From positions 2,583,908 through 2,647,907 of the forward strand of contig SCFE01000004.1 in NCBI GenBank assembly GCA_004352715.1: a stretch of DNA of 64,000 nucleotides. Direction: 5' to 3'. The notes under the pieces were generated by a model. That model saw nothing but the letters and a program-made list of their open reading frames with translations, had not been told where the DNA came from and searched no databases. Positions 13,681 through 27,265 of the stretch are shown one piece after another; within the stretch, counting starts at the first letter, position 1, and each line of letters opens with the position of its first letter. The stretch is from Hofstenia miamia. Taxonomy: Eukaryota > Xenacoelomorpha > Acoela. The position numbers and the translations under genes are program-made.

Positions 13681-14433
13681 CAGTGGCGGATACAGATATA
13701 TTTTTTAGGAGCCCAATGCAAATAAAATGCTAAGTGCATAATTCGGTACTACTGCTGGTTAAAAAGTATTGAATTTTTAATTTAATTCAAAACTATGCGT
13801 GAACTTCACCATCAATTACTGACTGTAAAAATAGAAGTATACAATTTGTGGAATTTCTCAAAACCCAACAGAATTTGTTATAAACTTTAATTATTTCATT
13901 GTTTTGTAGTAATATTGATAGTAGGCAATTGTGTAAAATTGTATTAAATTTTTCAACAAAATAGGATTATTTTTAGAAAAAACAGTTTTTAGTGTAATAT
14001 TTTTCACGAAAATATGCAATAAATTGAATACATTATGTATTTCAAATTATAGGATTTCATTGTGTACTACAAACGAGAAATTTTTAGTGCATTTTTAATG
14101 ATATATGATTAAGTAAAGTACGAAATGTTTACATAAAACTATGAATATATGCCTATTTGTCAAATTTTGTTTAATATTTCGATAAACTTGCTAAAATCAA
14201 TGAAATTTAAGAAGTACCAAAAATTGTGATGGATTTTGAGAAGTCAGAGAAGCGTTTCTTGTAATTTTGGAGGTGCATGTTGGCAAAGTCCGCCCATATT
14301 ATTGAATTTGCATATCAAAATTTGATGCACCCTATTGGGCACAAAAGAATTTGATTTGTAATTTTTTTGCACCACCGTAACGAACTATTCCTATGTTAGA
14401 GGGGGGCGGGCCCTATCTCTGTATCCGCTCCTG
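13681..14433. mobile_element. hAT-like nonautonomous DNA transposon, 753 bp
   Basis: The element begins CAGTGGCGGATACAGATATA. The reverse complement of its end reads CAGGAGCGGATACAGAGATA, giving a 20-bp inverted repeat with four mismatches. The flanks are an exact 8-bp duplication, TATATGTC, at 13673-13680 and 14434-14441. Both the length of the duplication and the CAG...GCGGAT terminus are typical of the hAT superfamily. The interior is AT-rich with no open frame of note; G-rich runs (GGGGGGCGGGCCC) abut the right terminus. It is nonautonomous. The intact duplication suggests fairly recent insertion. Confidence 0.88.
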
Positions 14434-14519
14434 TATATGTCCTTATGCTAAAACAAATTGTTAGATTTTAAGTAAGTCTATTCTACAAAACGACCAGTTA
14501 TTCTTCAACACATAGCGTT

Positions 14520-14520
<1 letters not shown>

Positions 14521-14557
<37 letters not shown>

Positions 14558-14758
14558 GTATTGTAATCTATCTAATTGTTAAAAAAGGAAATCGGTAAAN
14601 NNNNNNNNNNNNNNNNNNNNNNNNNNNNNNNNNNNNNNNNNNNNNNNNNNNNNNNNNNNNNNNNNNNNNNNNNNNNNNNNNNNNNNNNNNNNNTGTATAT
14701 ATATATATATAAAATTGTATTGTAATCTATCTAATTGTTAAAAAAGGAAATCGGTAAA
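14521..14758. repeat. (TA)n tract, assembly gap and exact 49-bp flank duplication
   Basis: A TA run (14522-14551) is followed by unique sequence up to an N gap (14600-14693). After the gap a TA run and the same unique 49 bp return (14551-14599 equals 14710-14758). Two unmerged contig ends explain this better than a biological duplication. Confidence 0.9.
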
Positions 14759-17199
14759 ACCATCGCCAAAATATATTTTCAATTTATGTGATGCAGTCAT
14801 ACAATGTTGCCATTATATCAATTGAAACTAGAAATTTATCATTTTCCTGATTTCTTGAATGTTAATAAGTTTGAAGATAAAGGACCTTGATATACGACAA
14901 GTAAACTTGATTTACGTTAAACAAAATTGGATACTTAATTAAATGTTACTTCATTCTCTAAATACGTGTGAATTCCTACGAAATCAATTAAATGTGAAAA
15001 ACATTTACCAAAATTTGTGTTTTGAACATGCTGGTTATCTAATTAGGGTATTAGCATACATTCTAGTAGAGAATATGAGACATTAAAATTCACTGTAAAG
15101 TAGCCTTCTTAGTATAGTACACAAGGACATGAAGCACTTGAAAGAAGATTTGGACATAATTTTTTCAAAAAAAGCCAGATTTTTTAGAACTTTTCAAATC
15201 GAATCCGATGTCTACTTTCACATCTTAATGGAATTCACGCATAACTGAAGTTCATGAGAGTTAGAATTAGTTGGTATAATGCCAAAAGTTTATTGAAAGT
15301 TTAAAGGATACCTAAAAATGATGGCAGAATGGTTTGGAACAAAATAGTAGTATAGCGTTAGAGGCCTAAGTAACAAGCATTTTATACAATTAAAATATCT
15401 GAAATCGGAAAACACCACTGGATAGAGAATTGTCTCTTATTTCACTTAAGGTTTAAAACGGCCCCCAATCGCGGTTCTTTTGGTCCCGTGAACTCTGACA
15501 ATACTCAATGGCTTTGGATAGCCTATCAACATAAAAACAATTTCATGATTTTAACTGTTGCTGCCAAGGTCTTTCAACCTCTTGATTAGCTGAACAAAAG
15601 GATGGTTTGTATCAATTAAGAAACAACGTGCCGAATAGGGTTTAATTAAAGTAAAAATCATTAAATTCAACTTATTCACTGTACCGTCGGGAAAGGCAAT
15701 TCATTCATATTACAGAAAATCTATACGATACACTAAATATAAAATATATAAAAACATTGTTTAGAAAAATGCAACAGCATATTTCATACAAAGATAGAAG
15801 TCTAATACTGAAAAACAACAGTAACCGTGTTGGAAATGGGACGATAGTTTAGTACCGAAGTCATTTAGAAATATCTTGCAGCGAAAAAGTTGAAAAATGA
15901 TTTAACAAAAAATTTTTTCGATTTTTATACAAATAGTACACTATTATTTACACTGTGTGAACTTTTCCCTCATCTTGGAATCTGCAAAGATGCAATGAAG
16001 CATAAAATATGCTTTAGACATCCTCTGTTTCATTGGTGACAGTCACAAAATGTATTTTGGCTGGAATCCAAATAATCTAGACCTTGGAGTCCCACACCTA
16101 GATATAGGACAACCAAAGCTGTTTTTTTAAAAATTTACCCTCAAAGTCATTCAACATCAATTATTGAGTAATTTGAATATTTAAATGAAATTGCATGAAA
16201 TTGATACTTACAAATTGTTATCCGGATCGTCTCGTGTTATATTTTCTCTCACTTTTAGCACTGAACAAAATGATTTAAGGCAATTCTTCAGAATAACGTG
16301 AATATATCTGAACAGGCTCAAATTACTAAAATTAGACAAATTATTGAAACTTGTGCCAATTTTGCAATTGACTCATGAGTTTTTTTAGTTATTTATTATC
16401 GATTTTTTTCTAGTAAGATAAACTAGCGAAAAGAAAAACCCGGAAAATATACACTTAATGTATTGACGTAATATTACCTCTCTACAAACAATAAAGCTTA
16501 GTATCTATAGAATATGATATTGATTTGTATAACTATATCGACCTAGTAATAATGGCTTGTTTTTCTCAATTAATAACAGGTGTCGCCTAATGAATATTTC
16601 ACCGATTATTTTCAATTACCGTATCATAAATATATAAAGAGTTGATAAAACGTTAACAAGGCGCGATGGATTTGCAAACTAAAGATCTCAGATTAATAAT
16701 TTAAGTTCATTGTGGGAAAGTAAATATTTAATTTTCGTTTTTCAGCGAATTAATGATTCAAAGCAGAATTCTCTTTGTGGAAGTCTGTTAATTACTTTTC
16801 TGGATAATCACAACTAATTTTGCAAGTAATTAGGCGATTCCAACTTTGTCATGGGATTAACGACTATGAGAACGCAATGAGGGTTGCATTTAAGTCTTTA
16901 AAGTGAAAGTATTTTTAGAAGGGGTAGCCTTGATTATCCATTATCGCAGTAAATAGCGCTTGAAAATAGCTTAATCGCCATATTTGTGAGTCATTAAGAA
17001 CTATTAGGACTTACATATTGCTTTGATAAAATTTTTGAAAATTTTTCAAAATAAATCTGGTTTTTTTGGATAAATGAAGATTACACTTACTTGGACTTTA
17101 AATTGTGGAGCACTAAGCAATGTTATTTATGATTTGATAATATTGAGCAAAGTAAATTGGATAGAACAGCTATAAACAACAATAATGTTGCTTAAAAAT
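14759..17199. other. AT-rich stretch without a supported gene
   Basis: No transposon termini found. A less AT-rich block lies at 15430-15700, of unknown nature. The motif-rich block at 16560-16960 is listed separately. Confidence 0.45.
16560..16960. promoter_or_regulatory. Candidate regulatory island
   Basis: This block includes an E-box CAGGTG, CCTAATGAATATT, CAGATTAATAATTTAAG, GAATTAATGATTC, GGATAATCACAACTAATTTT and GTAATTAGGCGATTCC. Homeodomain-type cores, some with flanking G/C context, are dense compared with the flanks. No open frame or repeat explains it. Enhancer function is inferred only. Confidence 0.2.
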
Positions 17200-17565
17200 T
17201 AGGCTTCGGCAGTATGAGAATTCTACAGACGGAACTGTAAAGAACGGTATGAACAGTGCGGCATACGCTATTTCACAGAAAACTTCTGAAACGGTTTTCA
17301 GCAAAAAAACAGGGAGTGGAAAATCTTTGATGAAAATACCAGTTCACTTGTGTGGTTAGGTGAAAGTCTTTCACGTTGGTCAGTCACCGTTTTCACTCCT
17401 TTCCATTGGAGCCTCACCAAGTCAATTTTGGTAGTTTAAATGTAAATATCGTCCTTGTATTTTCTCTGAACACCGTTCTACTAAAAAAAATACCGGCGGT
17501 AACGGTACGGTATTCCTAAAAATATCTCCGGTAACGGTACCATAACGGTATACTGCCGAAGACTA
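17200..17565. mobile_element. hAT-like MITE with ACCGTTACCG-type subterminal repeats, 366 bp
   Basis: The left end TAGGCTTCGGCAGTAT pairs with the reverse complement of the right end, TAGTCTTCGGCAGTAT: 15 of 16 identical. The flanks TTAAAAAT (17192-17199) and TTAAATAT (17566-17573) agree at 7 of 8, consistent with an 8-bp duplication, though AT-richness weakens that evidence. The right subterminal region repeats GGTAACGGTACGGTA-like words four times, a pattern seen at transposase binding sites in hAT elements. No coding capacity. Confidence 0.7.
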
Positions 17566-17566
17566 T

Positions 17567-17570
<4 letters not shown>

Positions 17571-17597
<27 letters not shown>
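17571..17597. repeat. (TA)n microsatellite
   Basis: A short TA run directly after the 17200-17565 element's target duplication. Confidence 0.95.
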
Positions 17598-17600
<3 letters not shown>

Positions 17601-20600
17601 CAAATCCACATATTCAATTTTTTAATTGCTTTTAATATGCGATGTACTGGTGAGTGACCTAAAAGAGTTTTCCCCACAAAAATGTCCTATCCTAGCTAAT
17701 GGTGCTACATAGTCAATAACTGACATATGTAAAATAGTAAGAACATATGAGGAAATTTCAACTTATTATTTTGCGAAATTTTTGTTCACATAGCGTGGAG
17801 CAGTATATTGCTGGAATGTTGTCTCTTGCAATATTGCAAATTTCAGTTTTCTTTAACACCCAAACCCATAAAATCAGAGTTCGCTGCAGGCCTCTATGGA
17901 ACAGTGACTAGTTATGAGCGAAGGAACGAAATGAAAGAGGAAACACTTTTCTATCTTGTCGTGATTTCATATTTTGGATATATGTATTAATTTGTAAGAT
18001 AATGGGTTTAAAACTTTTAAAAAACTAAAACAATTCCTAAGCAGTTTAAGTTTAAAAGAGAAATGCATGGGTCTCAACTTTTCATAATTTTAAATATTCA
18101 AAATAATGTTCTTTGGAGTGCTTTATATCCTTAATATGAAATTGAGATTAATATAGATAATTACTAAAAGTTAGAAACTTTATGACAAGATTAGAGCCAT
18201 AATTCATTAAGTTAATAGACATTGCAATTAAAAATTTTTTACTGAAATCAGTGATAACCTAAGCAACCATATAAAACACTTTCTTTATGATAAACAGAAT
18301 TCCCAATTGATGCCAATTTTATAAAGAAACCAATATTATATTCCACAAAGTCCATGCAATTAAAAAAACGAATTGCATGTTTCATGCATTCCTCATATTC
18401 TGATTTACAAATATACATGTATGCAGGTTATAATTATAAAATTGATATTAATTTCATCCAATGATGATATGTTCAAATATATTGTAAGCAATAAATGCAA
18501 AAAGCATTTTAAGTAACTTGTAATCACAGGGCATCTCAGAACATATTGAGAAATTTACTTTGAAATGGGGAAGGTGGACAGCTTCTTTTTGATGCCTCTT
18601 TTGGCGACGCCAGTTATCCCACCGCAAATGTGTACAATCCAATTGTAAAATCGTTCAACATTAGTTAACACTTCCGGATATGAGGATTTTCACACGATTG
18701 CTCATATTGGAATGTATGACATAGGTTTCAAAATATACTTTCAAGAGAGGAAGATACCTAAAGATTCTAAACATTGTCTTTTTACTTATTCTTTGGATTA
18801 TGTGGACTCTAATAATTCCAAATTGAATGCGGTTTATTATTAGATTACTAGAAGCACCAGAAGTACATTCATGATATTTGGGTATATTTCTCCTTCTGTA
18901 ACATACATCAATTTAACTATGTTTCCAAATCAATTTTGTAATTCTAATCTAATTATATACAACTTAGTTGAATATTTAATAAAATAAAATTGTGCACAAT
19001 TAAAGTACATTACGTTTAGATAGCATATGGACTATGAATGTAATCGGTTGACTTTCTTTAGTATTTTAGCTACTCTGTGTCCTATAAGTATGAAATCAAA
19101 AACCATGTGACTTAAAAATTAAAGATAAAAGTAAATGATTTACGATTAGTAAGAATATTACCATTTGAAGAAGTTTCCCCTGCAAGCACTAGTATACTTC
19201 TTGAAAAATCGAAATCTCTTTATTCAAGGCTTTTCCAATTAATTCGATTCTGTACATTTAATTCGATTCGCACAACATATTTATAATGTAAATACGTAAT
19301 AGGTAGTCAGAATTTTTTTCTGTAAAAAGAAGTAAAAAAAATTGACTTATAAAAGAAAAGTGGAAAGAGTAAAGGAGACCCCCTGCTTATGGATAAAAAT
19401 GTTGCATGAAAAGCTGCAACCAGGCAAGTGTATTTAAAAAAACACAAATTGTACAAAGTGGAAAAACTTGAGTTTTTCGCCATTAATCAATTTACTACTA
19501 TTGGGCAATGATAGTATTACACATAAGGGGGGCATGAACATTGAATAAAAATGGTCAAATGACAATGTTGAACACTTTTGTAGCCAGAAAACACGTTTAT
19601 GAGACATATATGTGTTCCACTGCTGTATTGTATAGCAAATTTTAAGATGGAATTTATGCTTTGAAACACAATAATCTGAAATAAATAGAAAAATTTTTAA
19701 CTAGAAATAGCAAAAAGTATCAAATTCATCAATCACTTAATATGTTTGCAACATTTAATTCATTTGAAAAAAGCAATTTTGTTTAACTTTTTGTAGTTAA
19801 CTACAGTGAGCGTTTCCAGAGCTGCATTATGTTCATTTTTTGTTGAAATATAAATAAAATTAACTTAGCGTTTTATTTTTCACAAAAAATCTCGTACTTC
19901 ATTGTTATTCAAAGGCAATGATATAATATTTTCTTTATAACATTCCATACATTGCATAATGATATGATCCATGGTTTAAATTGAGAGATCTCATCTCAAT
20001 AACTTTAAACGTATTTTTCGATAAAAAAATTGAATGATATTTCGCTTTGAATAAAGCCAAACTAGTGTTGGTACTTAATTGTAAATATGGGCCAATCCAG
20101 TCTAGGTAGTCAACACTTAGGTGTTTATATCTAGATAGGCATTTAGGTCTTATTCTATGACCCGCAACAGTTGGGATTTTAAAATCCTGCAACCATTACC
20201 GACTAGACTTAATGTGCAACGTTCCTCTTCACGGCTATTATTGCTTTTCAGATTTTCATTCCTCCTATAATGAACAAATTTATTTTTGCAAAAAAAACTT
20301 AGTTTTTAAATGTAATTTTTTGTTCAAATAAATACCACATAATTACTAAAATGAAAATTTCGGTATATTTTATGTTCATAACATCCCATAATCACAATTA
20401 CAAAAAAAATTTGTTTTAGATATTTGTTGAATCTAAAATTATCAGTATTAAGTTTCTAAGACATATATGCAGTCATGCAAACATTTATTATTATTTATTA
20501 AGAAACGTTTTATAAAACTTAATAAGACCATCTTTGAAGTACGCCTGCATAAACATTTTTAAATTTATTTTGTGACAAAAATACGAATATCTTACTTGTC

Positions 20601-20920
20601 AAGATATTATTGGTTGGCTAAATCTAACTGTCCAATAAGAATCATTCTTGCACACTGATAACAAATCTCTATATTTCATTAAGTTCCATTAAAAGAAAAT
20701 ACTAATTTATAACGAACTCTTCGATTTCTTATACATCTTTATTATGATTGAACAGATATATAGGTCGACCTTCAAAAAATATGTCCACCATTACTGCATA
20801 TGGTATTATCAACAATTATTACAATTTAATACGTAAAAGAAATCTACATTATTTTTAACTGGGTTGAGATGATCTGCATCGAAGAAATGCACTTACTTCC
20901 TTATTGTTACCAGCCAGAGA
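17598..20920. other. AT-rich stretch without a supported gene
   Basis: No termini, RNA genes or convincing open frames. A short G-run (aaggggggcatg, near 19525) resembles the G-rich subterminal runs of the hAT-like elements, but no inverted repeat accompanies it. Confidence 0.5.
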
Positions 20921-20928
20921 GACAAACA

Positions 20929-21146
20929 CAGAGATGGACATGGGTCGAAAATTTAGGCCCAGCCCCAACCCGGTCCATTTAAACTAATGCAAACTCGGCC
21001 TATTTTAGGCCCATTTTTATAATACTTTTAAAAAAAATTGGTAGGACACATACTTCTAATAAAATCTAAAAATTGAAAATGAGGATTCTAAATTGAAATT
21101 CATGTAAAAATTCCGAAATTGAAATTATAACCCATGCCCATCTCTG
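20929..21146. mobile_element. hAT-like MITE, 218 bp
   Basis: The left end CAGAGATGGACATGGGT and the reverse complement of the right end, CAGAGATGGGCATGGGT, differ at one of 17 positions. Flanks GACAAACA (20921-20928) and GGCAAACA (21147-21154) match at 7 of 8. The left arm (CGAAAATTTAGGCCC and onward) is related to that of the 10290-10640 element. No coding capacity. Confidence 0.82.
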
Positions 21147-21154
21147 GGCAAACA

Positions 21155-24100
21155 TACTCTATAAATAAAGATAATCATGAAAACCGGCAAGGACAGGCTT
21201 TATTAAGTAGCTTAAACAAATCATGCAAATAATGGCTCTAAACAAATGGCAATCTTATATCATTTTATAAAATAGCCAACAATAATGAATCCGATTTGTA
21301 GATGAAAAATCAACTAAAAGTTAAATTTTTAAACATTTCTATTGGAGTTTTGTCATTAATGCAAAATTATAGTTAAACTATTTTAAGAAACAATCGCAAA
21401 AACATCTTAATTAAAATCTATGGAAAAACCATTGCAGGCGTTTAAAGAAATTCCAAATGCATTGACGGCAACTCTAATACAAGTAGATTCCATCATCACC
21501 TGTACTATTCCTTTAAGAACTAGTCACCCAATGAATGCGCACTTAAGTAGTAGACAGAGTCTTTGGTTTCACACTAACTAAGCGCAATATAGGAATTTAC
21601 AAAGATGTATTAAGTATTCGAAACAATGCTCCTGCATCAAACACGACTCCCATCTGTCTTCAAGATCACATAATGCGCTAAGCACTTACATATAATACAA
21701 TTGTCACATCAAAATCTACTATAGTTAACAGCTATTGCAGTCAAGAAATTAAAAATTGCAATGAGTACTGGCAACATACTACATTGTCAGGAATCAACTT
21801 TTACGTTGAATATTCGTCTGACGCCAAATTGGGTAATTATTGAATTGATGGATGGAAGTATTTAAAAGTAACTTTTTATGAATTTTTAGGAAGACAATCA
21901 TTTGATCACGGTGAAGAGTTTGTGGCGATCCCTCAGAAATAAGGAGGTTCTAGATCCCAATGCCCTTAAAAATGTATTTCCTGCATTCTTAACTATTATT
22001 TTCATGAGGACATAAAATGTTATTGCGTAATCAAAACAGGCGGAGCTCAGTAAAACTAGCTAATTTCTGTTGGATGTTTGAAACAAAATTTTCAGTAGAA
22101 CATATAAATGACAGAGCAAATCTAATTAACTTCTTGAGTCATAAACTCAGCAACTATTAAACAATGGAGCCAAGTGTGCTTCAGGGATGAACATAAGTTT
22201 CTTCTATTGGAAGTGACTAATGACAATGTTTTCGAAGAAAATTGGCCCCAACTGCATTTCAGAAGGTGGAAGTTCCGTCAGCAAAAGATTCAAGTACTTA
22301 GTCCGAACAAAAAAGACAATCAAGCGACTATTGACCATTTAAAGCTTCTCTAAAATCAATATGTACCTGACAGTGAATTTATTTGAGTAAGATATCGCCA
22401 ATATACAAACAATGGCTGGTGAAATAGTGGACCATCGACAAAAGTTGAAAATTCTGGCAAAAGATCAAATCAGCGGTTAAAAACAAAAGAAATTGGGAGG
22501 AACATGGCTAAATCCGCGGGCAATTATACCCAGTGGTCACCCAACATATTATTGAAAGTAGATTAGAAAATGTATTAACTTCTTTGTTTTGCTGCAATTC
22601 TCTGCTTTGCTAAGATACACATTGGATAACTTTTTTTCGTCGCTTAAATCAACCTTCTTTAGAAATCGCAAAAATCCAAGCGAACAACAAATAATTATAC
22701 AAGATGCATAAGATACATTTAAATAATGTAATGATAAATTAGGTAAAATTCGAGGAAAGCATTCAATTGTTATAAATTTTAGTTAAACGAATCACTTTCT
22801 CTTATCGGGGTCTAAATATATTGACATATTGGAGTCTTAATTATAACCATGAAAATGATAAGATTTGAGAACTAAAAAAATATTCTTGTATAGCTAATGC
22901 CATAAGGTTGTGAATTATAGTATAAATAGAAAACTGAGCAATCGTTGATGTCACTGAACTGCATAAATGGTGGAATTTCCGCTTAATTTTGGAGGTGATA
23001 TTTTATGCAAGTGATTAATTATTGAACATAGTCGAATGAGGGCTTTGATGTCCTAGTAATCCAGTGAACAGATGCATTGTTTGTGAAATCCATATTAGTA
23101 GACTGAATACACATTTGGTAATGCTATTCTCACAGCTGTTGTTGAAATTATCAATAGCGGTTAGAACAAAGCAATTACGCCCAATTTGTAAGACACTTTT
23201 CCAATTTTTCAAATGACACCTTTAGCCCAAAATACTGAATGATGTTTTGACATAGATCTAAAATGAAATTGCATCGAAAGAGGCAAATAAATCAAGGATT
23301 TGAAACGAATGTCTCAGATTGAATAAAATGGAATTCAATGATCATTCTTTAGATTTTATAATATGAAGCATAAATCTCTATAAAATATGCTATTAATGTC
23401 AGCATTTTCGTTGGAAAGAAAGTCCATAAAATACTCTCATGGCAGATTTTCATTTTCATGTGCACAGATTGTCAACTACACGTAGCTTTGGTAATGCGCA
23501 GAACGGTGATGTGCGGATGGGGGTACTCGTTAATTATTATTGATAAGTTTTGCTTTGCACATTAAGCGCCTCACAACAAACATTTGACATAAATGAATAT
23601 TATGATAATCAAGCGCATATTGTGTTCAAAACATAATGGACATTTTCTAAGATAGTGTAATAGCAACAATTGAAATTTCTTGCTTGGCTATAAACAAAAA
23701 TATTGGGTGATGGGTAAAAAAGTTTAAAGAGGGGTACAACATTAAAACAGTTTTACTCGTACATCCCATATGAATGACCAAAACCTCCCACCCAAATGCA
23801 TGTACATTTTTGAATAGTCTATGAGGATAAATTAATAAATACGAATTGAAAATTTGACGATTTATAAACATTACTGGACGCTGCAGCTTCATACCGAAGA
23901 CATGCTGAAGACATAAATTCATTAGATTTTAAGAACAAAAAAGTGGTTTTACAGATGCGTAAATGGGATTTTATAGTAAGTTAACATAAATTCTGTGCAA
24001 GATTGAATTAAGATGAAAAATTGGTTTATTCTCAGACCACAGTTAGATGTGCAAATTACATTGCAACATTTCGTGCAACGCACTAGAAAAATACATGGAA

Positions 24101-27039
24101 CATTTGATCATGTGCTTTCTTAGATCATCATCTGTTGTATAAAAAAGATCAGATAAAATTCAATTGCTAATCGAGTAATACAACTGATAGGAGCATAATG
24201 TTAGTAAAAATTAGGGTTCAGCGGGACCAGGATTCTCTTGGCCCCCGTCCCATGAAATTTTTCGGTTCAACGACATAAACTCTATTTTGACTAAAATTAG
24301 CAAAAATTATAAGGAATATTCTGAAATACGTAGCAACAGCTATTTCATTTTTGGTCGCAGTCACATTGAATTTTGTCCCCCTCCAACCGCATTTTTTTTC
24401 ATAACATAAGCATTGGAATGTCTCTCAAAGTTTAAGATGGCAGCGCGTATAGGCAAAAAGCACATGCATACAGATACACATTCAAATATTCCTCGTTCAA
24501 TTACAAAAAATAATCACCACCGATGTGATTTGAATTTGGATGCTAGAATGTTTTCTCTAAATGTCACAATATCGCTTATACCAGAGAGATTTATTATATT
24601 GTTGAGATGAATTATGAGCGAATATGAGCTTTTCACTGCAAGGAATACTTTGTAGTTAGCGAAGTAACAGATTTTAGACAACGGTACAATTAATTCAAGA
24701 CATGGCCTACAAAATTTTAGTAGGCACTGGTCAATACGAGTGTAATAATAAAGCATATCTACTGAACGTAGAATAACCAGATCGAGTGAATCACTAAATG
24801 GTAAACCATGTTAAAAATACATTTTGAAACTACAACCCACTACAGATATGTACTCAAATCATTATTCGGTTGAAAGTGCGATTTTGAGACTCATTTTGGA
24901 TCATGTTGCGAAAAAACTTTAGTAAAAACGGCTATCAATAAAAAACCTACATTTCTTATATTTAAACAAATCTACCTTGTAGTGCAATCCTCATTAAAGA
25001 CGACCTGAAAATCCATCGAATGTGAAATAGGGAATTAATAAATTTTAATACGCATTTTCCTCGCCCGTAACCCCAATTAGCAGATAATCAGGTTGAAGTT
25101 GTGATTCAGTGCAATACATTAAGAACAAATATTGTGCCTGAAATAAAAAAACAAAACGTACGCTTTTAATGCCATTACTTGATCAAACTAATTTTAAGAA
25201 ATCATTAAACCAAATTAACTTCCTTAAATGTTCTTGGGTAACAAAATGTTGAGAGAATTTACTAGTTCTACACAATTGAAACTTGCCTCATGGTTGTAAA
25301 TTACTGAAAAACTTTACATTGCGAAAAATGAAATAAGGTCCGATGTTTGAAATAATAAATGAAAAAGGCAGAAAAAATGAATGTACTTGACGATCCGGTT
25401 TTTCCAAAAAAATTGTTTGAAACCGATTTCAATTACATGTACGCTTTGAATTTAAAATAAAGAGTTTTTTTGCGGCCCTGTTGTTTCGAGATTTTTATAA
25501 AACTCTATGTAAAGTTGAGTAATTTATTATTCCATTTTTATTTCAATGCAATGCATTTCCCATCCAAATGTTCGCTTTAATGTTTAGAGTGTTTCACTCC
25601 ATATTAATGTTGTAGAAGATTTTCAAACGTAGCTATATAGCAAATTTTAGCCAAATTGGACAAAATTTCATTTTTAAGCTTCTAAGACTATTAAAAAAGT
25701 TTTTTAAGGATATGCTAGTCATCCGGGGCGGGAAATGCCAGACCACTTCCAGCTCTGAAGCTACTTTGTGTTTATGGAAGCCTTTGAAGTACCCCAATAG
25801 AAAAAATATCAAGGCATTTGACTCAAGTAAGTTTATCAATAATGTTTGCCCGCAAGAAAAAACATTCATAAAAACTATTTCTTGAAAATATGAGATAGAA
25901 ATCGAAGGTAAAATGCATAAAAGTAGAAATAATTATATAAAATTTTTTGTAAAAATCTAGTCTATATAGACTTTCAAAAACATGCTATCAACTCAAAAAC
26001 GAAAAGTCAATGGAATTACAAACGTTGCCAAGATTTTATTAAAATAATATGATACTACACTGCTCTCGAAACCGCTTCCTTTCAACATTTCCTTTTACTT
26101 GGCAGTTGCGCTTACATTAATATTGCAATTGACGGATGTTTTTTTACTTCAAGGACCGTTCTTGAGTCTCATTTAGACGAAAAAACACTTCAAGTGCATA
26201 ATTTGAGTTTTTCCATTTTTTATGAAATCTCTTCCATTACTATCACATAATTAGATTATTAGGGAACGCATGTAAAAATTGATTTCTTAATTCACTAACA
26301 ATTCTATTGCAAAAGACCGACTATACAGTAGACTAACGATACAAGTGGACAACTGCTCTAGTTCACCAAGTCTAAAACTTTAACAGCACAAGAGATTATT
26401 TAACTAAAAATTGAAAACTGCAGTATTAGCCGAAAAATTATAAGTATTTTTTCATACCTAACTTAATTTTTGGAATTAAAAGTAAACTATTGAATGTTTC
26501 TATACAAATTTATATAATTAAGAGTCTTAGTGCAAACTGAAATTTAAATGCACAGAATTGTTTTAATTTTCCTGTTGTATTCAACTTTAAAAAAAATTCC
26601 GCCGGTTTTTGATGTGTAGTCCCTAATTTTCATTGGCTATGACAAATTCATGTCATAAATTACTTTATTTGAAAGTATTTAAAAAATTTAAGAATTAAGT
26701 TTTATCAGCAGCAAAAAAAAGCTTTCTTAGCACCAACAATTCTAAAGATATTCTCTTTATGCCAAATATAGTTTGAAATTTTTTATATGATGCTTATTAA
26801 AATAATTTGGGTAACTATCTTTGCACAGTTGTCTTGTATTTGTAAGTATTATAAAGTGAGAATTGTTTCGTTATAAGAGGAAGTGAAAATATGAGTTAAT
26901 AATAGTGATTGTATTGAAAATAAATGAAAAGTCTAATTTAAAACGTTAGTTTGTAATGAAGATTTTTTGTTCACCGATTACATAAAGACAAAACCCATAT
27001 GGTTCACTCCCATTTCACGGTAATTGATATGAAAGCAAG
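21155..27039. other. AT-rich stretch without a supported gene
   Basis: A weak transposase-like relic at 22156-22353 is listed separately. A block at 24205-24400 contains C-rich words (TTGGCCCCCGTCCC, TTGTCCCCCTCC) that look like the interior of an old hAT-like element, but without ends. Nothing else supported. Confidence 0.45.
22156..22353 (+). pseudogene. Possible Tc1/mariner-type transposase relic
   Basis: A stop-to-stop frame of 65 codons in a locally less AT-rich block reads near its start WSQVCFRDEHKFLLL. This resembles the Tc1-family segment W..V.FSDES.F.L that carries the first catalytic Asp region. The remainder does not clearly match, and following frames have stops. There are no flanking inverted repeats. 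An open frame this long arises by chance here, so the call rests on one motif. Confidence 0.28.
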
Positions 27040-27265
27040 GCTCCATCACCCGTCAACACGTGACGTTCGCTGATGGGTGGAACGGTAGAGGAGGGGCCAA
27101 GGGTAATTAGTTGTACCAAACACTAGTACTGGCACATTGACGGGCGCGATGGGCGGTACGTTCTGCGTGCAAACAATGATCAACCAGCGCATCGAGGGAG
27201 GAACGCGGGCGGGTACTTCGAATGATTGAATAACCAAATACCTGTAATTAATTAATTCTCCCGAA
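27040..27265. promoter_or_regulatory. GC-rich island with CACGTG/TGACGT and homeodomain motifs
   Basis: About 200 bp of balanced composition in an AT desert, with many CG dinucleotides. CACGTG (27057-27062) overlaps TGACGT (27061-27066), and a TAATTAATTAATT run follows near 27245. A 75-codon minus-strand frame spans it but has no recognisable family features and repeated proline and valine residues. It may be a conserved enhancer, a promoter-like CpG element or an undetected exon. Confidence 0.25.
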
